From Margaritispora aquatica (taxonomy: Eukaryota > Ascomycota > Leotiomycetes > Helotiales > Discinellaceae): DNA of 64,000 nucleotides. The stretch is from assembly GCA_007644065.1 (NCBI GenBank), contig VJWN01000012.1, forward strand, positions 609,758 to 673,757, given 5' to 3'. Numbering within the stretch: position 1 is the stretch's first letter; the number at the start of each line of letters is the position of its first letter. Position numbers and translations under genes: made by a program. This document shows positions 12,897 through 25,000 of this stretch, piece by piece. The notes under the pieces were generated by a model. It ran no database searches. It was not told where the DNA came from and saw only the letters and a list, made by a program, of their open reading frames with translations.

Positions 12897-14145
12897 AATT
12901 TGGAAAGTTCTATTGCTTCATGTAGTTACAAGACTGTTGAAATATTCAAATTTGAATGATGCTAAGGTTTCTTCCAACAGAGCGCGGGGAGCTTTAAGAT
13001 AAGGCTCGTGAATGTTGGTTACACAAACCTCAATAAGGGAGGGTAGGCAACATGCAGGCTTTGACGCCCGGGATTTCTATCGACTATCATGGCTGCTCTG
13101 CTCTGTATCCCGGTCACACTATACTTAGATTCAGATATAGGCTACGATGAATATATCCTATAAATCCATTCAACTTACGCGTTTAGGTTTAATAAGGAGT
13201 AAGGTAGAGAATTCGAACCGAACCTATCGTACCTTTACGGGGTATAATATACTATTATAAACTTTTAAACTTCTAAAGCAGTCAATTGAAAGAATAATTT
13301 AGTTTACAAGAGTGTGAACTAGGTACCAAGAGTGTGCAAGAAAGCGAAGGCTGCGATGACTAAGTGTTCTGATTCTTAAAGGTTACAAGAGGTCGTCCCC
13401 TGGAGCCGAGATGGATAAGTCATCTTGACCCACAAGCTGATGGCCTTAGGCTGTCAGGCATCTACAGCGCCTGATGTCCACCTTGGCAAAAAGTTATGTA
13501 TTATTTAAGTAAGCGGATTATTTACATCGTATCAAAGTAAATATACTATATCTTGCGTTGTTTCAGATATATAGATATATATTATGATACTAATACATAC
13601 ACGTTCCATAGGCCATTTAGACTTTAGACCTATTAATACCCCCCATAAAATAAAATAAAATAAAATACAGGCGCTGATAAAACTTGCCTCAGCACCCCTC
13701 GGCTTCGGATCGGCTCCAGACGATTTTACCCCACAACGCTCGGCTCGGCTCATCCTGTGATCTGATCCGAAGCTTTCCTACACATGCCCAAGCCTCCCCC
13801 TCTACGAACAACCTTTGAACGCCTCTGATTGTACCTCACGGTATGTTCTTTACGCCACCCAAACATACGTCCGTTAAGCATTGATAGCTTCAATAACGCT
13901 GCAGCAACGCTACCAAGCTGTTCGTACTTTCATATTCATGTTCTCTATCAGCGCTAATGGTTTCTAGTTCAGGTGACATCCCCTCACAGAAGGAATCTCA
14001 ACTCATTTGTTACATGACCTCGATGTCACCTTCAAATACATAGGCTACTGTTGTGCACCCACAATTTACCCTCATTATATTGATCGCCCTGGTTAGAAGA
14101 CCTCCGTGTCCTACATCTTGGCATTCTTCATTGGTTCTACCTACC
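12897..14145. other. Intergenic region between two divergent genes
   Basis: No gene is visible. The stretch holds upstream sequence for the sacsin-like gene (to about 13080), a TpA-rich patch at about 13110-13320 that resembles the RIP-like block near 3.2-4.1 kb, an AT-rich stretch at 13500-13640, a TAAAA microsatellite at about 13646-13668, and the presumed promoter of the F-box gene from about 13760. Confidence 0.5.
13646..13668. repeat. TAAAA microsatellite
   Basis: About four and a half copies of the pentamer AAAAT/TAAAA lie directly after a C-run in the intergenic region. It is a simple-sequence repeat with no visible function. Confidence 0.7.
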
Positions 14146-15509
14146 ATGGCATCCTCAATGAATGCTGTGTCCATGAGCACTTTGCCGAATGAGATCCTAG
14201 GACACATTCTCGGATTTCTAGATATCGCTCCACCATCCTCATCAACTTCAGAGCTTCTCGATGAGCCACATTTCAACTTGAGCCACTCCCCTCATAGACC
14301 TCTGAAGGCATCCTCATGCGTCTCAAAACGATGGAGAGGAGCAGCTCTCCCATTCTTGTTCAGGCACCTACAGTTCATAGCGCTTCAAGGAGAGAAAGCC
14401 AAAACCAAGCTCATGGTTCAAATTAAGCCGCTGCTGCTATTCATCACGAAAGACGACCTACCCAGGGAAGTCAAGTCTTTCACGCTCATCGCTGCTGATA
14501 GGGATCTTTGTGATGCACACAATGGAGAGGAATACTACCAAAATCAATTTGCACCGTTTTGGCACTTTCTATTCGCCGTTATTGATCCGAGTATTATCAC
14601 CATCGTCGCACATCCACAGATCTTAGCCGCCCTTACCTCGTGTAGCATCTCGCTCAATGATGCATGGGCTTTCAACACAGCATGCCACTACCTCCGACTT
14701 GAACGACCATCACCAGCATCAAATAGTGCTTCGAGAGCATGTGAAAGCATTGATATTTCTGCATTACCTGCATATGTTCCTCTCGCATGGCAACCACAGG
14801 ATGATGCAGAAAGACCACGAGCTGTTTCATCAGAGCTCTTCACTATCAGAGATTGGACAAAGCTATTACTCAACGAAGGATCTTTCATCCGTGGCTATGC
14901 AACCTACGAATGGTGGCTTCGCTCGCCACCCTCTGTACATACCCACTCCCCTTCGCACGATTCCCAAACACATTTCCAGCTAACAATGCACAGATCCTAG
15001 CCGACCTCCTCGGAGCCATAAGCCCAGACGACCACGCCTTGCTCTCGCCAACCATCCGGGACTTCTCCTACATCGGCATCTTCCCCATGTCCTCGCACTT
15101 CAGCGCCATCACCGACAACCTACCCCCGCTCGACAACATCTACGTCCAAATCGTTCCCCGCAACGACATCCTGCAGGACCGCCATGTCATGAAGCAGATC
15201 GAAGCCGAGGATCTCTGGATGGAGCGCAACAGCTGCTACGCGATGTTCATGCGCGAGCTGTTCAACTCGCCGCCCAGCAACGACACCACGCCGCGCCACA
15301 ACTTCCAGCAGCTCAAGGTCTTCGAGTCCGGCGACGCGGCCGACGAGGCGGCCTGGATGATGGCCGTCGAGTACGTCAAGCGAGCCGGCAACGGGTGGCG
15401 TGTTGGTGGCGAGGGCGTCTTTGTAAGGGACCCGGAATTCGTCACTGCTCAGACAGGAGAGGAGGGAGAGGGCGAACAGAATAGTTCCCCGATATTGTCA
15501 GTGCCGTAG
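14146..15509 (+). CDS. F-box protein, 2 exons
   Basis: A protein of 434 aa. The N-terminal motif LPNEILGHILGFLD, followed by CVSKRWRGAALPFLFRHL, is a typical fungal F-box plus the conserved segment after it, so it should recruit Skp1 to an SCF ubiquitin ligase. The rest is a substrate-side region without recognisable LRR or WD repeats. The exons, 14146-14934 and 14994-15509, are joined by a 59-nt intron (GTACAT, branch GCTAAC, CAG). Joining gives RSPPSILADLLGAI, a join typical of this fungal F-box family. I chose the ATG at 14146 because it has an ACCATGG context and sits just before the F-box; an in-frame ATG at 14053 would add 31 unconserved residues. The substrate is unknown. Confidence 0.82.
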
Positions 15510-16682
15510 CCTGTGCCATGTATGCGTGAGAAGCTGACTTGGCTATGAAGCAACGGGGCGCTGGTACGCTGGGCTTTCAACGGGACGGCGAGGCTGCCTG
15601 TCTCGCCGTATCCGTTTTACCGTGCGGGTGGGTAGGCAACCTAGTGGAATCAAGTCGTTGGTCTTTGGAATAAATCCGGCTTCTCGGTTTAGTGAGGAGA
15701 TATACATGTATTTCTGTTCCTTAGCTAGGTACCTTACCTAGTCACCATGTCTTGTGTATTTAGATGTGGGAACTTGCCCTATCCGCGCCTTGTAAATGAT
15801 GTTCGTCAGTACCTAAGGTAGTAAGTTAGTCTCTCAAAGGTGTGATTATGGGAGGATGATTCCAGGTTGCGATTTTGTACAATGTAATGCTCATTTAGAC
15901 GATATTTCAACTTTCCGACAGTCGTGTGATTTGTGCCAACATACCTTAGTATTTCCTCGGCCAAATTCAATTATTCCTAGCAAATATAGGTAGATAGTTA
16001 TCCATTCTCGATAGTTCGTGCATTACCATAAATCCTCCCAGTAGGGAGGAAACTTATGAGAGTGCTCCCAGGTTCACAGGTTGTGCTAGGCAGCTCGGTT
16101 ACAACCTTAAACAGAAACACCTTACAAATTGTATTGCTTTCTTCTCCGCTCTCTCAGACTCAAAGTACGCACATTTTCTCAGCAAAATCGACCTTGGTAT
16201 TGTACTGTAGATACTTATGCTACAAACGGGGGGTTTCGCACACTATGCTGCTGCCATGCTGGATATGTAGACCCATCCGCAATTTCTCATTCCCCGATTC
16301 ATCCCATCATCGCCATCCCTCATTGAATCCCATCCTTCCTACCACGCATATCATCCCCTGAGCCCTATACCCCCTTAATTAACCCCTGCTCGCCCATACA
16401 CACATACACGCACCCAAGACTCCTTTCCCCTTCCCCTCGCCCCCATCCTCTGACCTCGCGGTAAAAAAAGAGCTTTTCATTCTGTGAATGCTAGTCCCGC
16501 CAGCCCAACCTTGCGCATCCTCGCTGCTGCTGTGGCAACGGGAGTATAAGTATCGAATAAATCGTAAAGTAAGGTACGTATGTAACAAAAATGAAGCATT
16601 CATCGAGAGTAGAATGTAAGTATCTCATGCTGCAATATGTATTCACGCTGAATATAATGTCTCCCCCCAACACAGGTCTGCC
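15510..16682. other. Intergenic, convergent 3' ends
   Basis: About 1.2 kb lies between the stop of the F-box gene and the stop of the Boi-like gene. The short open frames here are unsupported: no splice-compatible extension, no motif and low-complexity composition. I see only untranslated and spacer sequence. Confidence 0.5.
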
Positions 16683-19600
16683 TCAAGCAGTGCGTAGCTC
16701 GGCATTTGCTTGGCTTCCTGAGCCATTGAGTGTGCTCTCTGATTTCTGGGCCTCGAGCTTTGAAACTCCAGGAACGCCGGGAACGCCAGGCACACCACTG
16801 TCATCCTGTGGTTCTCGATCAAAGATGATGCCCTGGATGTTGAGTCCGGCTTTGTCACTTGCCGGTGTCTTCAACGCTTCCTCGTCTACATGTTCGTCAA
16901 GATTCATTAGCGCTGGAGGTCGGTGTCTCATAGCTCGAGCCTTGGTTAAGGAAATCGTCTTTTGTTGATAAGTTGTAGTGATAGGTTTCGAATCGTCTCT
17001 ATCGATTGTGGCTTTCATGAGTGCCGCCATCCATAGTCTTCCTTGCTTGATATTCGGCACAGCAAAGTAGTGTACAGTCGGTTTCGTGAACGATACTCCC
17101 TTGGGCAAGCCAGTTCGAGGAGGAACCAGCTTGAAGATGAACATTTGGTCACTGCCTTTGCTCAAGCTTGACTCGGGCTCAGCAGCCACCTCAGCTGCAG
17201 CAATGGTTGTAATGTTAGCATTTGAAGGACTCGTAGGGCTATTCTGGGCGCCTGTAATCGTGGCGTGAAGTCCTGTCAAACGATCGTTGTCTGCAGGAAG
17301 AACACGGTGGAAGGATATATCAATCAACCCCTTCTCTTGATCATCAGTCTCCGAGTAGTAATAAGACAACCTGCGCCCTTTCAACACAAACAAACGTGGT
17401 TTCCAAGTGGCAAGCATGTTTGTGCTCTTCTTTTTCATCCATCCACTGTAGTCTGCCCCTTCCATCTGCTCTTTCGGACCTTTCTTTTCTAGTCCACGGG
17501 TGTAGGCACTTGTTTCCTTTTTGGTCTTCTTTTTGTTTGACTTTGCGCTTCCAGGCACAGTCATACTAGTGCTTGCACTCCTAGCATCGGGCGAATCTAG
17601 CTCGAAGCTAGGACCTGCCGAAGGAGTGCTTGAGCCAGCTTGAGATGGCGATTGCAAAGGTGAGTCTCTGAAAGGAGACGCAACAGACTCAGTTGGTGAG
17701 GTAACCCGCGACTTCTCGGTACCTGTCACAGCATCCGAAATGGCACGAAGGCCGAAAGGCTTGCTGGTAATAGGGTTGACTGGTAGTAACCAATCACTTC
17801 CTTTCCCTGCTTTTGCAATTGGGGACTTTGGCAATAAACCGCCATCGTATGGAGTGCCACTCAATTTTGTAACGGTTGGCGAAGGGGCATCTTTTGGTGG
17901 AGGCAAGGGACGAGGGGCTGTACTGATGGAGTTCTCGGATGGGGTGCGACGACGACCATTAATAGACAAGCCATAATATTTTTGGGCTGCAGATGTTGGA
18001 GGAGCACCTTCTCGCACCGAATCAACACTCCCAAACCTGGAGTGTCGCGAGTGCGCAGTTGCACTTCGCTGTCTTTGCTCGTCCGTGTAACTTGAGTTTC
18101 TGGAATGCGTCGCTGTACTACCTCTCTTCCTCAACACATTCCGATGCTTTCCCTCGACTTCGCCCCCTGAAAAGTATCCTCTATCTAGCATATCTGTGAC
18201 TGCCGAAGTAGCCGTGGGTTTAGAAAGCTGATCAGTCGAGGAGTTGGACGCGTCGTTAATTCCGGAAGATGAAAGCGGTCGCATGGGAGGTGTTGGAGTT
18301 GCAGCAGAGCCCATAGTCCAATTCTTATCGAAGGAGGGTTGTTTCTTATGGGGTCCGTCTTGTGATATTGTCGGCACTGATAAGGGGTCCCCAGCAACAG
18401 TGCCCATCAATGACGATGTATTGTATTCGTTTACGGAGCTTTGCCTAGAGTGATGAAGATCTCGAATAGATGCGGCTGAGGGTCGTCTTCTATCACCCGT
18501 CGGTCGGTGTACATCTTGAGAAGTCTTCGGTGAAATAGGTGATATGGGAGAGGCCTGGGAGGATTCGTTGCGTAAGGTTTGTTGCTGAGATAGCCTCGAA
18601 TTGTGTAGCGAGCCTGAGCGCTCGTTCATGCTTGCAATTCTCGGTAAGACCGAAGAAGAATTGGTGCTACGACTTCTGTGTCGAATGGACTGGTCCGAAC
18701 CAACATCACTACCATATGTCGCAGTGTTTCTCCTGGTTGAATTTTCCCCACTAACTTCGTCCTGAAGAATCTTGATCTTTTGCCAAGTTTTGAGCCGCCG
18801 GCCAACAGAGCCCAAATCGAACTCCTTCAAAAATACAGAAGTCTGATCCATACCCAAAAGAACGTCTCCAGTGATTTCCTGGTCGCGGAATACCTCGCAA
18901 TGCTTGCTCTCTACGCCAGAAGTAAATAGGTATTCTGCAACTTCATCGGAATTCCAGCGCTCCACCTCTTCACGAGTGTGAAACTGATCTTCCTCCTCGT
19001 CGGTTTCCTCTCCATTGATATAAGACATCCTGTGGTCAAGATGGCTACTGTATTCGCTACCAGAATCGTTGCCCCCACGTCTATCTGTTGCTACAACACT
19101 GTGGTGTGGAGAATTCATGTCGGTGATATGCTCATCAATCACACTCAGCGTTTCGTTCATGACTGGGCTGTCCTGACCATGTGCATGTGCTGCTTTTATT
19201 GCTGTAGTCAAACTTTTTGGTTGCATTGGTACTTCGGGTGGAGTTGCAATTGGCATGATATTGGAATCAGATTCTTGTGACAGGATTGATATGTGGAAAG
19301 GTGAGATCATGCTTGAATCATCTGTCGATTGTGTGGCACTAATATCGCGGGTCGCCTGTGGTGTCGCATCTGCGGCCAACACAGGACTTGATATGGCTGG
19401 ATTGACTGACACAGGTGTGGTCTCGACTGAAGACAAAGAAGAAGTCGGAGGTTGTGCTGCTTGCTCATTTGGAGGGTCAAATGCCATCGGATACGATCGA
19501 GGGCTGGTTGTCGTCGTCAACAGGGGATATGAAGGTGGCCCTCGAGGAGCGAGTCTTGTATAAACTTTATGTCTTCGAATCAGCCAAGTTGCCCAACAAG

Positions 19601-19979
19601 TAAATAGCCCTCAGGAATATTACCTTCAGGAAAGAGGCCACTACTGCCATTTGTCAAATGCCGACCCAAGTACCAACCATCTCCAAAATCATCATCTCGC
19701 TCAATCAGTTCGACGCGATCGCCCTTCGTCAAGCTTAATTCATCGGAGCTGCGAGCTGAGAAATCGTCTACAATACACAATTAGCGGATTTCTTTTCCCT
19801 TTCTTTCGCAAACGTGCTTCTCCTGATCTTGCAGATAGGCAAGTGGGCAATAGCGCATCAAACCATATGCCGGACCAAAACGACCCAGTTGAGATACAAG
19901 GAGAACACTCACGGATTACGACCAAAATCTGCCCTGGATCCGGTCTGCCATTAGGCTCGATACCAACACGAGATGACAT
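16683..19979 (-). CDS. Boi1/Boi2-type SH3-SAM-PH polarity scaffold
   Basis: The model has 1,030 aa in three exons: 19913-19979, 19624-19767 and 16683-19564. An SH3 domain spans about residues 15-75 (ARSSDELSLTKGDRVELIE, DGWYLGRH, GLFPE, split by both introns). A SAM domain lies near residues 275-340 (RWNSDEVAEYLF ... LKTWQKIKIL). A PH domain follows at about 773-940 (GWMKKKSTNMLATWKPRLFVLKG, then RLWMAALMKA). This order is that of yeast Boi1/Boi2 and fission-yeast Pob1, which bind Cdc42, Bem1, formins and the exocyst at growing tips to promote secretion. Between SAM and PH is a long Ser/Pro-rich, probably disordered and phosphorylated linker. A short GVPG repeat near the C-terminus is an oddity. 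The exocyst gene SEC6 is also in this window, but adjacency is not implied. Confidence 0.9.
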
Positions 19980-20953
19980 TGCTCCCAGGTAATTTGAATC
20001 TCTCGGATACCGCCAGGGACCAAAACGATCTCATTAAAGAAACATCTGAGGTCGTAGAAAAGGAGGTTGGTCGGGATTGATCATCAGAGGATCATTAGAG
20101 GAGGTGATTCAAAGGTCGCAGACGCTGATGCGCATTCGGGATGGGCGAATTAGATTCGAACAGGTAGGCTCGAGATTCCGACGTCGTTTTCGAGGTATCG
20201 GAGACACGAGTGCAGTTGCATGAAAGACAGCGGGTATATATTTTGCTTCGCGAGCATGGGTCGCACTCACCCTCACCCTCACCCACCAGCTGAGCACCTG
20301 AGCGTGCAAAGACGCAGTGACTCGGTATTTTGTATGCAGCTTTTGAAAGTCCAAACCAATGGAGGGGACCAATTATTAGGTACAGGATGGTTGAAACAAA
20401 GTTGAGAGTTAGTGAAGGTATTTGTGCAGTAAAGGTATTTAGTCGCAATGGGACGGGATCAAGCGAGTATGTATGTGTACAATACCATAAGGTAGGTATA
20501 GTACGCAGCATGCATGAAAGAGCCTCGGATCCTGATATCAAATATGATACTTGATGAAATGGTGTTGTTGGATGATGCTTTTGGGTCAGAAAGATCGACA
20601 AAGGAAAGCCGCTCTCGAAATTTACTTGGGTGAGGTAGGGCAGGGTATGGTATTACTGTATGGTTCCAGTGGAAAGTACTGCGAGGCACGGGTGTTTGTT
20701 TGTGTCAAAGGTAATTCGGATGGGTTGAGATGGGATGGCATGGTATGGGATCAATGGGGCGTTGTTGTGGCTGTTGGGATGCTGAATGGAAATTACTTAC
20801 ATTCCAGGTTCGCCCATTTCAGAGGAGCTTACCTACAGGGCTACTAACCTACTGACCGAGCGATTCACCCCAGTACCACCTTATAGTGTCAATTCAAGAC
20901 TTCAAATTCTTGATTAAAAAAAAACCTTGTTTGAGGAAATACTGAAGGATTTG

Positions 20954-20997
20954 GTAAGGTAGGTAGGTAGGTAGGTAGGTAGGTAGGTAGTAGGTAG
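20954..20997. repeat. TAGG tetranucleotide microsatellite
   Basis: About eight to nine tandem copies of GTAG/TAGG. The same ACCTAC/TAGGTA word recurs singly in many intergenic regions of this window, suggesting a lineage-wide favoured simple repeat. Confidence 0.85.
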
Positions 20998-21029
20998 TAT
21001 ACCTAGTGGGATGCCATGCATAATATAAG

Positions 21030-21110
21030 GCATGCTGATATAATATATAGATGTATATATAGATATATATATGTGTGTATGTATATATATGTATATATAT
21101 GTACATATAG
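21030..21110. repeat. TA/TG-rich low-complexity tract
   Basis: An irregular alternating purine-pyrimidine tract (TATATA, GTATATAT, TGTGTG) of about 80 bp. It is consistent with a decayed dinucleotide microsatellite and could form easily melted DNA. Confidence 0.65.
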
Positions 21111-21447
21111 CTACCGTACCTGTTAGAGACCTATGGGATTGCACTCAAAAGGTACTCCTCTTCTCTCCAGTCTACCTTACCTAGGAGGGTTCTTAAATAG
21201 AAAAAGTATAATAAAGTAAGCCATCCATCTCAATATTCTTGCTAATGATGACATATCATGTGGAGTGGAGTCGGGACTGTACCGCACAAGACTACAAGTA
21301 GTCAAGTACCTTTCCTATACCCACAAACGCAAACGTGCTTTGCGTTGGATCTCCGAATGCATCCAATCTACCTACCCTACCCTCCCTTACCTACCTTACC
21401 TATTCTAGGTAAATCTTACATATTCACAACTGGTGCATCTAGTGTCA

Positions 21448-21478
21448 TGGTCGATGGTCGATGGTCGATGGTCGATAG
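21448..21478. repeat. GGTCGAT heptamer tandem repeat
   Basis: Four to five uninterrupted tandem copies of the 7-bp unit GGTCGAT (equivalently ATGGTCG) lie about 560 bp upstream of the SP-RING gene start. Each unit contains a TCGA palindrome. Confidence 0.8.
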
Positions 21479-22039
21479 TTAGGACTAAATTAGCATATTA
21501 TAGTAGTATGAGTATGTCTTGCTTTTTGGAAGAATATCTCTCCTGCATTTAGAAAATATTTAAAAAAGATACTTATTTCCATAATAAATTTCGGATCATT
21601 AATTATTTCACGGTGGTGTGAATCATTGTTCCCTGCTCACCAAATTGTCTAAGGTAGGTTCACTAATCCCCCACACTTCGATAACGATCCTACCGCTACC
21701 AACCTCATCTTCACTCCCATCCTCTCGGGCGCAAACATTAACACTTCCCAGTCTTTAACCTTGACCCTTTGATCTGGCAGACTTTCAACTAGAGCTCCTT
21801 TCCCCTCTCCAAACTGAGGCAAACATATAATCGGTGAGAAACGGAAGCCTATCCTGTTGTGATAAGTACGAAGTCTTTTCATGCAGCCTCGTCTTACCTT
21901 CCTGCGACACAAAACCCATGGTTTGCGGCCTCATGCAAACTACCACGCAACCAAATCCTCACTTTGACGTTGAAGAGGATCCAAATCCCTCTGTACAGGA
22001 TAAACCATGTCAATCTGCTCGTCGTGACAGTCTGGAGAG

Positions 22040-25000
22040 ATGCGATCAGATAAGGACGGAATCAGTCTTTCGGAGAAAGATGTCCAAACCTCAAATGCGA
22101 CACTCAATACACTCTTTGGTGGGGCACGGAAAAAGGCATGGATGACAGGCGCTGGTGCTCCTGTCCGTCCAAGTCCTCGTCCAAGTATTTCAAGACCTGC
22201 TGGGCCTCAGGTGTCATCCGAAAGGCAAGTTCACAACAAGTTGCGATCTGAAGTGGGTGGTGTTGTAAGAATGCGCTAACATCAGTGTAGGATTATAACA
22301 ACCGTATTACCTGCACGAACACCTAGGAACGCATACAGTCCAGTCATATCCAGTACTCCTAGTAACAATCCAAGTGTTGGTGATGGAAACCATCATTCGG
22401 TATTGGGTGAAGAAAACAGGCGACGCTCTATAACTGCTTCGTCGACTCGGCATAGAATTACCTCACCAGTTGATACTAACGACAATATCGATAATATCGA
22501 TGCAAGAGTGACACCAGTTCACAGTCCAATTATTCCCTCGAAGAGGCCACATTCACAACCTTACAGGCCAATATCCCCCATTGAAACAGTCGAAGAAGTT
22601 CCACCCATATTCGAGAGTCCCACTATTTCAACATCTCCAGGACCTGCCCGTTCAGACGATACCGATAGCTTTCTTGGACCTGCTACCTCTGTAGCAGCCG
22701 CCTCAATAAGGGGCATCGATAATAGTCCACAGCCACACCAAAATTTAGAACGCGGCACAGCTGCAGAGTTTCGCGAGCAGATCCCAGTGACAACCTCAGA
22801 AAGTACAACTTCAATACCGCTTCCGGCCCACAATGCTCGTTGGCCACGTCCTCCCCAAGCGACTGCAGGAGAAAATATCACTACGACGACGAATGGTTTC
22901 TCCCCAGCGGTTTCGCCTGCCCCATTTTCCTCACGATTATCATCGGCCTCGTCTGGTCAAGAATCATTATCCCACTCCGGTTTTCGTCCGAATATGAGTG
23001 GCATTTTACCACAACCACACAAGCGTCAACGGATTCACCTAGCTGCAATGCCATCATTGCGGCCTCGAGCAGCCTTGATCGAAACACATATAGCTTCTTG
23101 CGGCGGAATCGAAAGTCTAAATCATGACCTCGATGCACCAAGGTTCCAACTACTCGAGCGAGCGTGCAGTAAGTTCTCAATTCTCTCCCTCCCTTCCACT
23201 TCGCAATTAATATTTTCTTGGATTTACTTGATCACTCAATTATAAGAGATGCAGCCCCACATTTTCCTCCCAACTTCAACTCGCACTATACCTGAAGAAT
23301 AAAGCAGCTGACCTATCTGACCGTGGTTGTAGTCAACGAAGATTCTTTTTACGTTGCGCTACATCAGCTGTTCTGCATCTGGGATGTTGAGTCAAAGCAA
23401 ATCACTCATATTCCAGGCTTTCCGGCTGTCGATATACTCCAGATTGCCTTCCAAAATGTCAGCCAATTGATTCGCGATAACTCGCACTTAACCTTGAAGC
23501 ATAAACTATGGTTCACCAAATTTCCTAGTCCTTTGTCCGACCTTTTGAGAACCTCTGAGCTCTATCGAAAGACTGTGACCGATGTAGGGATTTTTTTAAG
23601 GAAGCTTGCCACTGACTGGGTTCCACTATCGATGGAATGCAGCTCAAGAAAATACCCACCTCTAGTTGATGAAATTGTTCAGCGGCTTGGCTTACTTTCA
23701 CCAATCCTTCAAGGCGTTGTCTTCACAGCTGCTCGCCGTAATATTGATATAACGGAAGGTCAAGTTGCGGACATGATGGAAGCTGTGTTCAGGCAGGACC
23801 AAAAGGAGCATCAGGCTCTTGCGGCACGTTACAATACGCCTCGACCTCCATCATTGAAAGAAATTCAGGATCGAAATAAAAAATTGGTGAATGAGTATCT
23901 AAGAATTTACGGTCAATTCATGGAACAGAGGCTCGCCTCGAGTCCGGCGCTAAGCACTTCGGTTACCCCTGCGACTTCCAGCAACGATCAGTTCCAAACT
24001 CAAACTCAACCTCATCCACAACATCAGCAGCAACAACTGTTTGGATCGCCCACGATGTCAAATCTCCCTAATAATCACAATTGGCAACAATTCTCTCGCC
24101 CGCAAAATCAACAAAATCAGCAGTTTCAGCAGCCTCAGCAGCAGCAACGACGACCCTCAATGCAGCAATACTCGGTCGGTCCCTCGAACGTTAACATGAG
24201 CGATCGACGTACGCAAGGTATTAGCCCTCAACAAGCCTACCTTCCCAATTCAAGCCCACTTCTTCCACAAGGTCTTGTAGCGAATTCGCCTACACCAGAA
24301 TCGTACCAGCTAAGGAGCAATAATCCACCGATGCAGCAGCAACGACAAAATAGTAGTTCATATTACCCAAGCGGGCCGTCAAATATCACATTTCAGCAAA
24401 GTACGACCGTTCCATTGCATGCCACGTCGGTGACCCCTCAGCAATACCAGCAATGGGTATTGAGCCAACATACAACACAGGTCCAGCGTCAGCAACAGCA
24501 GCAACAATTTGCCATGCTGCAAATGCAGCGACAACAGAATCAGCCGAGTCAGATCAATCCGCAGAATATGATGCAACAACAAGCTCTCAATCAGGACCAA
24601 TTACCCAACGATAGAGTTTCCAGAAGATCAAGTAATGCTTCTCCAATGGGAGATCAGCGCCAGCTGCATTCTCGCACCAGTAGCATCAGCAATGGTGGGA
24701 ATCAAATTCAAACAATAGCGCCAGGCTTTGGTCCACTTCGCCAGAATTCTGGGCCAGTTTACAGGACCGATCCACAATTATCTCTCAACCAACATCTACC
24801 GTCAGAGATCGTAAAATATATGGCTTTACCTGTAGATCAGCGACCTTTCGTCCCTCCATTAGGCTATGTGACCCAGCAACAAGGAGTTGCTCCAGGACAA
24901 AGCGCTCTACATCAAGCACACGTTCGCAGTCCGCGTTTAGTACCTGTAGATGTTTCACCTTTGAAAGACGCCGAGGATAACTCCAACCAAAAATACTACC

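Larger units (their letters stand above)
19980..22039. other. Long divergent intergenic region with simple repeats
   Basis: About 2 kb lies between the starts of the Boi-like and SP-RING genes. No coding exon is supported. It should contain both promoters and, for the Boi-like gene, probably a long 5' leader. Simple repeats cluster here: TAGG tetramers, a TA/TG-rich tract and GGTCGAT heptamers, each listed separately. Confidence 0.5.

Noticed and set aside
13190..13260. TTCGAA-containing stretch resembling a tRNA T-arm
   Set aside because: No matching acceptor, D or anticodon stems could be folded around it on either strand.
14053..14145. Upstream in-frame ATG of the F-box gene giving a hydrophobic 31-residue start
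   Set aside because: The extension is unconserved in character and the next ATG has a better context right before the F-box.
20894..21144. Tyr/Ile-rich minus-strand frames with apparent hydrophobic segments
   Set aside because: They are translations of the TAGG and TA/TG simple repeats.
22040..22279. A separate small 79-aa protein at the start of the SP-RING gene
   Set aside because: The frame joins the main gene through a GC-AG intron with a good branch site, so it is its first exon.
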